From the NCBI RefSeq assembly GCF_004364125.1, contig NZ_SNZV01000002.1, positions 1 to 64,000 of the forward strand: a stretch of DNA of 64,000 nt. Direction: 5' to 3'. The notes below the pieces were generated by a model. It saw nothing but the letters and a program-made list of their open reading frames with translations. It was not told where the DNA came from and did no database searches. Position 1 is the stretch's first letter. Each line of letters begins with the position of its first letter. This DNA is from Sphingobacterium paludis (GTDB lineage Bacteria; Bacteroidota; Bacteroidia; Sphingobacteriales; Sphingobacteriaceae). Positions 60,955 to 64,000 of the stretch are shown piece after piece. Position numbers and translations under genes: made by a program.

Positions 60955-61713
60955 ATACCTGCTCGTACCTCCGGCTCGTGATGACCGTCATTGTTCTCGC
61001 ACTACGCTGTACGCAATACTCACTACGCACTACTCAATACTGAAGATTGCTTCGTCGTCGTATCGCCTCCTCGCCATGACGCTCATCGTTCTCGCACTAC
61101 GCTGTACGCACTACCCACTACGCTATACGCAATACCCACTACGCACTACTCAATACTGAAGATTGCTTCGTCGTCGTATCGCCTCCTCGCCATGACGCTC
61201 ATCGTTCTCGCATTACGCTATACTCTCTACTCTCTACGCAATACCCAATACTGAAGATTGCTTCGTCGTCGTATCGCCTCCTCGCAATGACGCTCATCGT
61301 TCTCGCACTACGCTGTACGCACTACCCACTACGCACTACTCAATACTGAAGATTGCTTGCTCGTCGTATCTCCTCCTCGCCATGACGCTCATCGTTCTCG
61401 CATTACGCTATACGCAATACTCAATACTGAAGATTGCTTCCTCGTCGTCTTATCGCCTCCTCGCCATGACGCTCATCGTTCTCGCACTACGCTCTACGCA
61501 CTACCCACTACGCTATACCCTACTCAATACTGAAGATTGCTTCCTCGTCTTATCGCCTCCTCGCCATGACGCTCATCGTTCTCGCATTACGCTATACTTT
61601 CTACTCTCTACTCTCTACGCACTACCCAATACTGAAGATTGCTTCGTCGTCTTATCGCCTCCTCGCCATGACGCTCATCGTTCTCGCACTACGCTGTACG
61701 CACTACCCACTAC
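60955..61713. repeat. seven-unit REP-like/heptamer repeat array
   Basis: There is no gene here. Units starting TGAAGATTGCTTCGTCG begin at about 61041, 61157, 61252, 61347, 61428, 61531 and 61633, with spacings of 116, 95, 95, 81, 103 and 102 bp. Each contains ATCGCCTCCTCGCCATGACG followed by TCATCGTTCTCGCACTACGC and runs of 7-bp words (ACTACGC, ACTACCC, ACTACTC). The start of each unit (ATTGC) and its end (CGCAAT/CGCCAT) are inverted, so each can fold as a loose hairpin. Two open frames in it are translated repeats. It stops at the base before the S9 peptidase stop codon. Confidence 0.93.
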
Positions 61714-63864
61714 TCACTTAATCTCTTTGTAATTCAATTGCATATTCTGGAACATGAACGCCCATTTGTCGGTCTGCTCGGCAATGACCATCGCCGTAGA
61801 TTTTCCGGCGCCATGCCCTGCTTTTGTATCGATACGAATCAACACGGGGTTATCGCCAGTGTTGTATTCCTGCAAACGCGCGGCAAACTTAAACGAATGG
61901 GCGGGCACCACACGATCATCATGGTCTGCCGTGGTGACCATCGTGGCCGGATAAGCTGTTCCTTCTTTTAAAGCATGATAGGGCGAGTAGGCGTGCAAGT
62001 ACTCGAACATCTCTTTGCTGTCATCTGCCGTACCATAGTCAAATGCCCAACCCGCCCCTGCAGTGAACTTGTGGTAGCGCAACATGTCGAGCACGCCAAC
62101 AGCAGGGAAGGCCACTTTAAAGAGTTCAGGACGCTGGGTCAGCGCAGCGCCGACCAATAAGCCCCCGTTTGATCCGCCAGATATGGCTAACCTATCCGAT
62201 GACGTATATTTTTCGCTAATAAGATATTCCGCAGCAGCAATAAAGTCGTCAAATACATTCTGCTTTTTCATTTTGGTGCCGGCTAAATGCCAGTTTTCAC
62301 CATATTCGCCACCACCACGTAGATTCGCAACGGCATACACACCACCCTGCTCCAGCAGCATGACATTACTTGTCGAAAATGCTGGGGTAAGGCTAGCGTT
62401 GAATCCACCGTAGCCATAGAGCATCGTCGGATTCGTACCATCCAGCTTTATGCCTTTTTTGTAGGTGATGATCATAGGCACTCGTGTACCATCTTTCGAG
62501 GTGTAGAATACCTGCTTGGATTCATAGCCGGACGGATCAAATTTTATCGCCGATGTTTTATACACATCGGATTTGCCAGAGGCAATATCATATTTGTAAA
62601 TCGTTCCCGGGTTGACGTAGTTGGTAAAGGAATAGTACAGGCTTTTGTCTTTTTGCTTAGCACCGAAGCCTGCTGCCGTGCCTAATCCAGGCAGATCAAT
62701 TTCGCGTTCCAATGTACCACTCCGGTCATACTGTTTTACCAGTGAGGTAGCATCTTTCAGGTAGTTGGCGAAAATCTTACCGCCGCCCGTAGATGGAGAA
62801 AGCACTTGGTCAGTCTCTTTGATCAAGTCTTTCCAGTTTGCACTCGTCGGATTGGTAAAGTCTGCCGTCACAACTTTTCCATTCGGGGCATTCAACTCGG
62901 TATAAATAAATAGTTTTGCGCCGTCATTATCTATGATGTAGTGATTCTTCTCCATGTTATCCACTACCGTAATAAAACCAGCACCTGCATTGCTCAGATC
63001 TTTCACATACAGTTCGTTTCCAGACGTGGTATTAGCGGCAGATACAATCAGAAAGCGCTCGTCTTCGGAGAGGTTCGCTCCAATGTAACGGCGGGGCGTT
63101 GTGCTCCCACCAAAGATTAATTGATCGTCTTTTTGTGCGGTATTCAACTTGTGGAAATACAGTTTGTGCTGATCGGTCATGGCAGATAGCACAGAACCAT
63201 CTTTTGGCTTGTCATAACTGCTGTAATAGAAACCTTCGTTACCATGCCAAGCTAAGCCCGAAAACTTTACATCAATAAGCGTATCCCCTATGACCTGATT
63301 TTTAGCAGCATCAAGCAAAATAACCTTTCGCCAATCGGAACCACCTTCCGAAATTTGATAGGCCGCCAGCGAGCCGTCCTTACTAAATGACACACCCGCT
63401 AAAGAGGTTGTACCATCTTCCGAGAACTTGTTAGGATCGAGGAAAACTTCTTCCTTACCATCTTCGCCTTTTTTTCGGTAAAGGACGTATTGGTTTTGCA
63501 AACCGTCGTTTTTGTAGTAGTAGGTGTAGGCACCTTCTTCAAAGGGAGCGGTCACCTTTTCGAAGTTCCACAAATTTTCCAAACGTTCGCGCATAGCCTC
63601 GCGAAAAGGAATCTGCGCTAGATAATCTTCTGTAACATCATTTTCTGCGGCAACCCATTTTTTTGTGTTCTCCGAGCGGTCGTCTTCCAGCCATCGGTAG
63701 GGATCGTTGACGACGGTACCAAAATAGTTGTCGTTGTGGTCAATCTTTTCCGTCTTTGGATAGGGTTTTAGAAGGATGTCTTTTTTTGATTCCATAGTTT
63801 TTTGCTGTTGACAGGCGCTAAAGCTGATCGCCACAAGCAGGATACTCAAGTTTCTGTTCATCAT
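61714..63864 (-). CDS. prolyl oligopeptidase family (S9A) lipoprotein
   Basis: About 716 aa. The lipoprotein signal (LLVAISFSAC) is followed by a seven-bladed beta-propeller (about 60-430). The C-terminal alpha/beta-hydrolase peptidase has GGSNGG (nucleophile Ser), DHDDRV (Asp) and AGHGAG (His). It cleaves after proline in short peptides, probably in the periplasm. The start near 63864 (MMNRNLSIL) begins at the signal peptide. An in-frame ATG at 63891 is possible but adds residues before the signal. Its stop codon abuts the repeat array and no separate terminator is seen. Confidence 0.93.
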   Translation of the reverse strand: MMNRNLSILLVAISFSACQQQKTMESKKDILLKPYPKTEKIDHNDNYFGTVVNDPYRWLEDDRSENTKKWVAAENDVTEDYLAQIPFREAMRERLENLWNFEKVTAPFEEGAYTYYYKNDGLQNQYVLYRKKGEDGKEEVFLDPNKFSEDGTTSLAGVSFSKDGSLAAYQISEGGSDWRKVILLDAAKNQVIGDTLIDVKFSGLAWHGNEGFYYSSYDKPKDGSVLSAMTDQHKLYFHKLNTAQKDDQLIFGGSTTPRRYIGANLSEDERFLIVSAANTTSGNELYVKDLSNAGAGFITVVDNMEKNHYIIDNDGAKLFIYTELNAPNGKVVTADFTNPTSANWKDLIKETDQVLSPSTGGGKIFANYLKDATSLVKQYDRSGTLEREIDLPGLGTAAGFGAKQKDKSLYYSFTNYVNPGTIYKYDIASGKSDVYKTSAIKFDPSGYESKQVFYTSKDGTRVPMIITYKKGIKLDGTNPTMLYGYGGFNASLTPAFSTSNVMLLEQGGVYAVANLRGGGEYGENWHLAGTKMKKQNVFDDFIAAAEYLISEKYTSSDRLAISGGSNGGLLVGAALTQRPELFKVAFPAVGVLDMLRYHKFTAGAGWAFDYGTADDSKEMFEYLHAYSPYHALKEGTAYPATMVTTADHDDRVVPAHSFKFAARLQEYNTGDNPVLIRIDTKAGHGAGKSTAMVIAEQTDKWAFMFQNMQLNYKEIK

Positions 63865-64000
63865 CTGATTATTTTCTAGCGCATAGCGCATCTGTTCATC
63901 TGCAATTTACGAAAAGGTAAAAGAAAGGCAAATTTTGATAGGCAAAACATCAGGTATTGCCAAGCCTGCGGTGCAAGCTTGTTTATCCGTCAATATTTAT

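Noticed and set aside
60991-61254. 87-aa open frame in the right-hand repeat array
   Set aside because: It is translated repeat; the same peptide pattern recurs with each unit.
60955-61713. CRISPR array
   Set aside because: Units are of unequal length (81-116 bp), the between-unit DNA is itself repetitive, and no cas genes are present.
61382-61732. 116-aa open frame overlapping the peptidase end
   Set aside because: It is translated repeat and overlaps the well-supported S9 peptidase stop on the other strand.

Overview
The window is a chromosomal segment of a Bacteroidota bacterium, most likely of the Sphingobacteriaceae (Sphingobacterium/Pedobacter-like). This rests on two SusC/SusD pairs, a Nudix-type arabinose regulator, many signal-peptide lipoproteins, promoters with a TAnnTTTG -7 box instead of an E. 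coli -10, almost no Shine-Dalgarno sequences, and intergenic heptamer repeats. The genus is inference. No prophage, IS element, CRISPR array or plasmid function was seen.

Layout. (1) 1-600: the 3' end of a 5S rRNA, its terminator, then about 530 bp of degenerate repeats. (2) 600-9300: mostly housekeeping genes: a NeuD/PglD-like acyltransferase, dnaG, yraN, a glutaminyl cyclase lipoprotein, an exported DUF1684-peptide deformylase fusion, ruvX-ybeY, a DUF2490 protein, ndk and an exported dienelactone-hydrolase-like protein whose promoter is built from a TAGATAA array. (3) 9650-38100: a pectin (rhamnogalacturonan-I type) polysaccharide utilisation region: GH28, PL11, GH106, SusC/SusD, a GntR-type sensor-regulator, a GH43-like protein, a second GH28, a DUF4450 giant, a GH65-like lipoprotein, GH105, a second SusC/SusD pair and a second GH105. 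(4) 38100-45200: Nudix AraR divergent from araB-araD-araA and a sodium/sugar symporter. (5) 45200-61000: housekeeping and envelope genes: DUF4136 lipoprotein, nadE, PorT-like barrel, two FKBP lipoproteins, an M57 metalloprotease, a thioredoxin/TonB receptor/His-rich protein trio, panD and panC, a half-size GT5-like protein, a Tat-exported Gfo/Idh/MocA oxidoreductase, an SMR transporter, prfA and three identical tRNA-Asp genes. (6) 60950-64000: a seven-unit repeat array ending at the stop codon of a prolyl oligopeptidase lipoprotein.

How the genes fit together (inference from families). PL11 cuts the rhamnogalacturonan backbone outside the cell. SusCD complexes import the oligomers. The periplasmic GH105 pair removes the unsaturated uronate left by the lyase, while GH28, GH106, GH43-like, DUF4450 and GH65-like enzymes trim galacturonate, rhamnose and side-chain sugars. 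Released arabinose would enter through the symporter and the AraA-AraB-AraD route. No rhamnose or galacturonate catabolic genes, no dedicated arabinanase and no hybrid two-component or ECF sigma/anti-sigma regulator lie in the window. The only sensors visible are the GntR protein and AraR.

Most notable: three unrelated intergenic repeat families in this window all have a 7-bp period, and one of them supplies a promoter box. Other leads are an apparently exported peptide deformylase fusion, two large uncharacterised glycosidase-like proteins in the pectin locus, and a degenerate stand-alone glycogen-synthase N-half.
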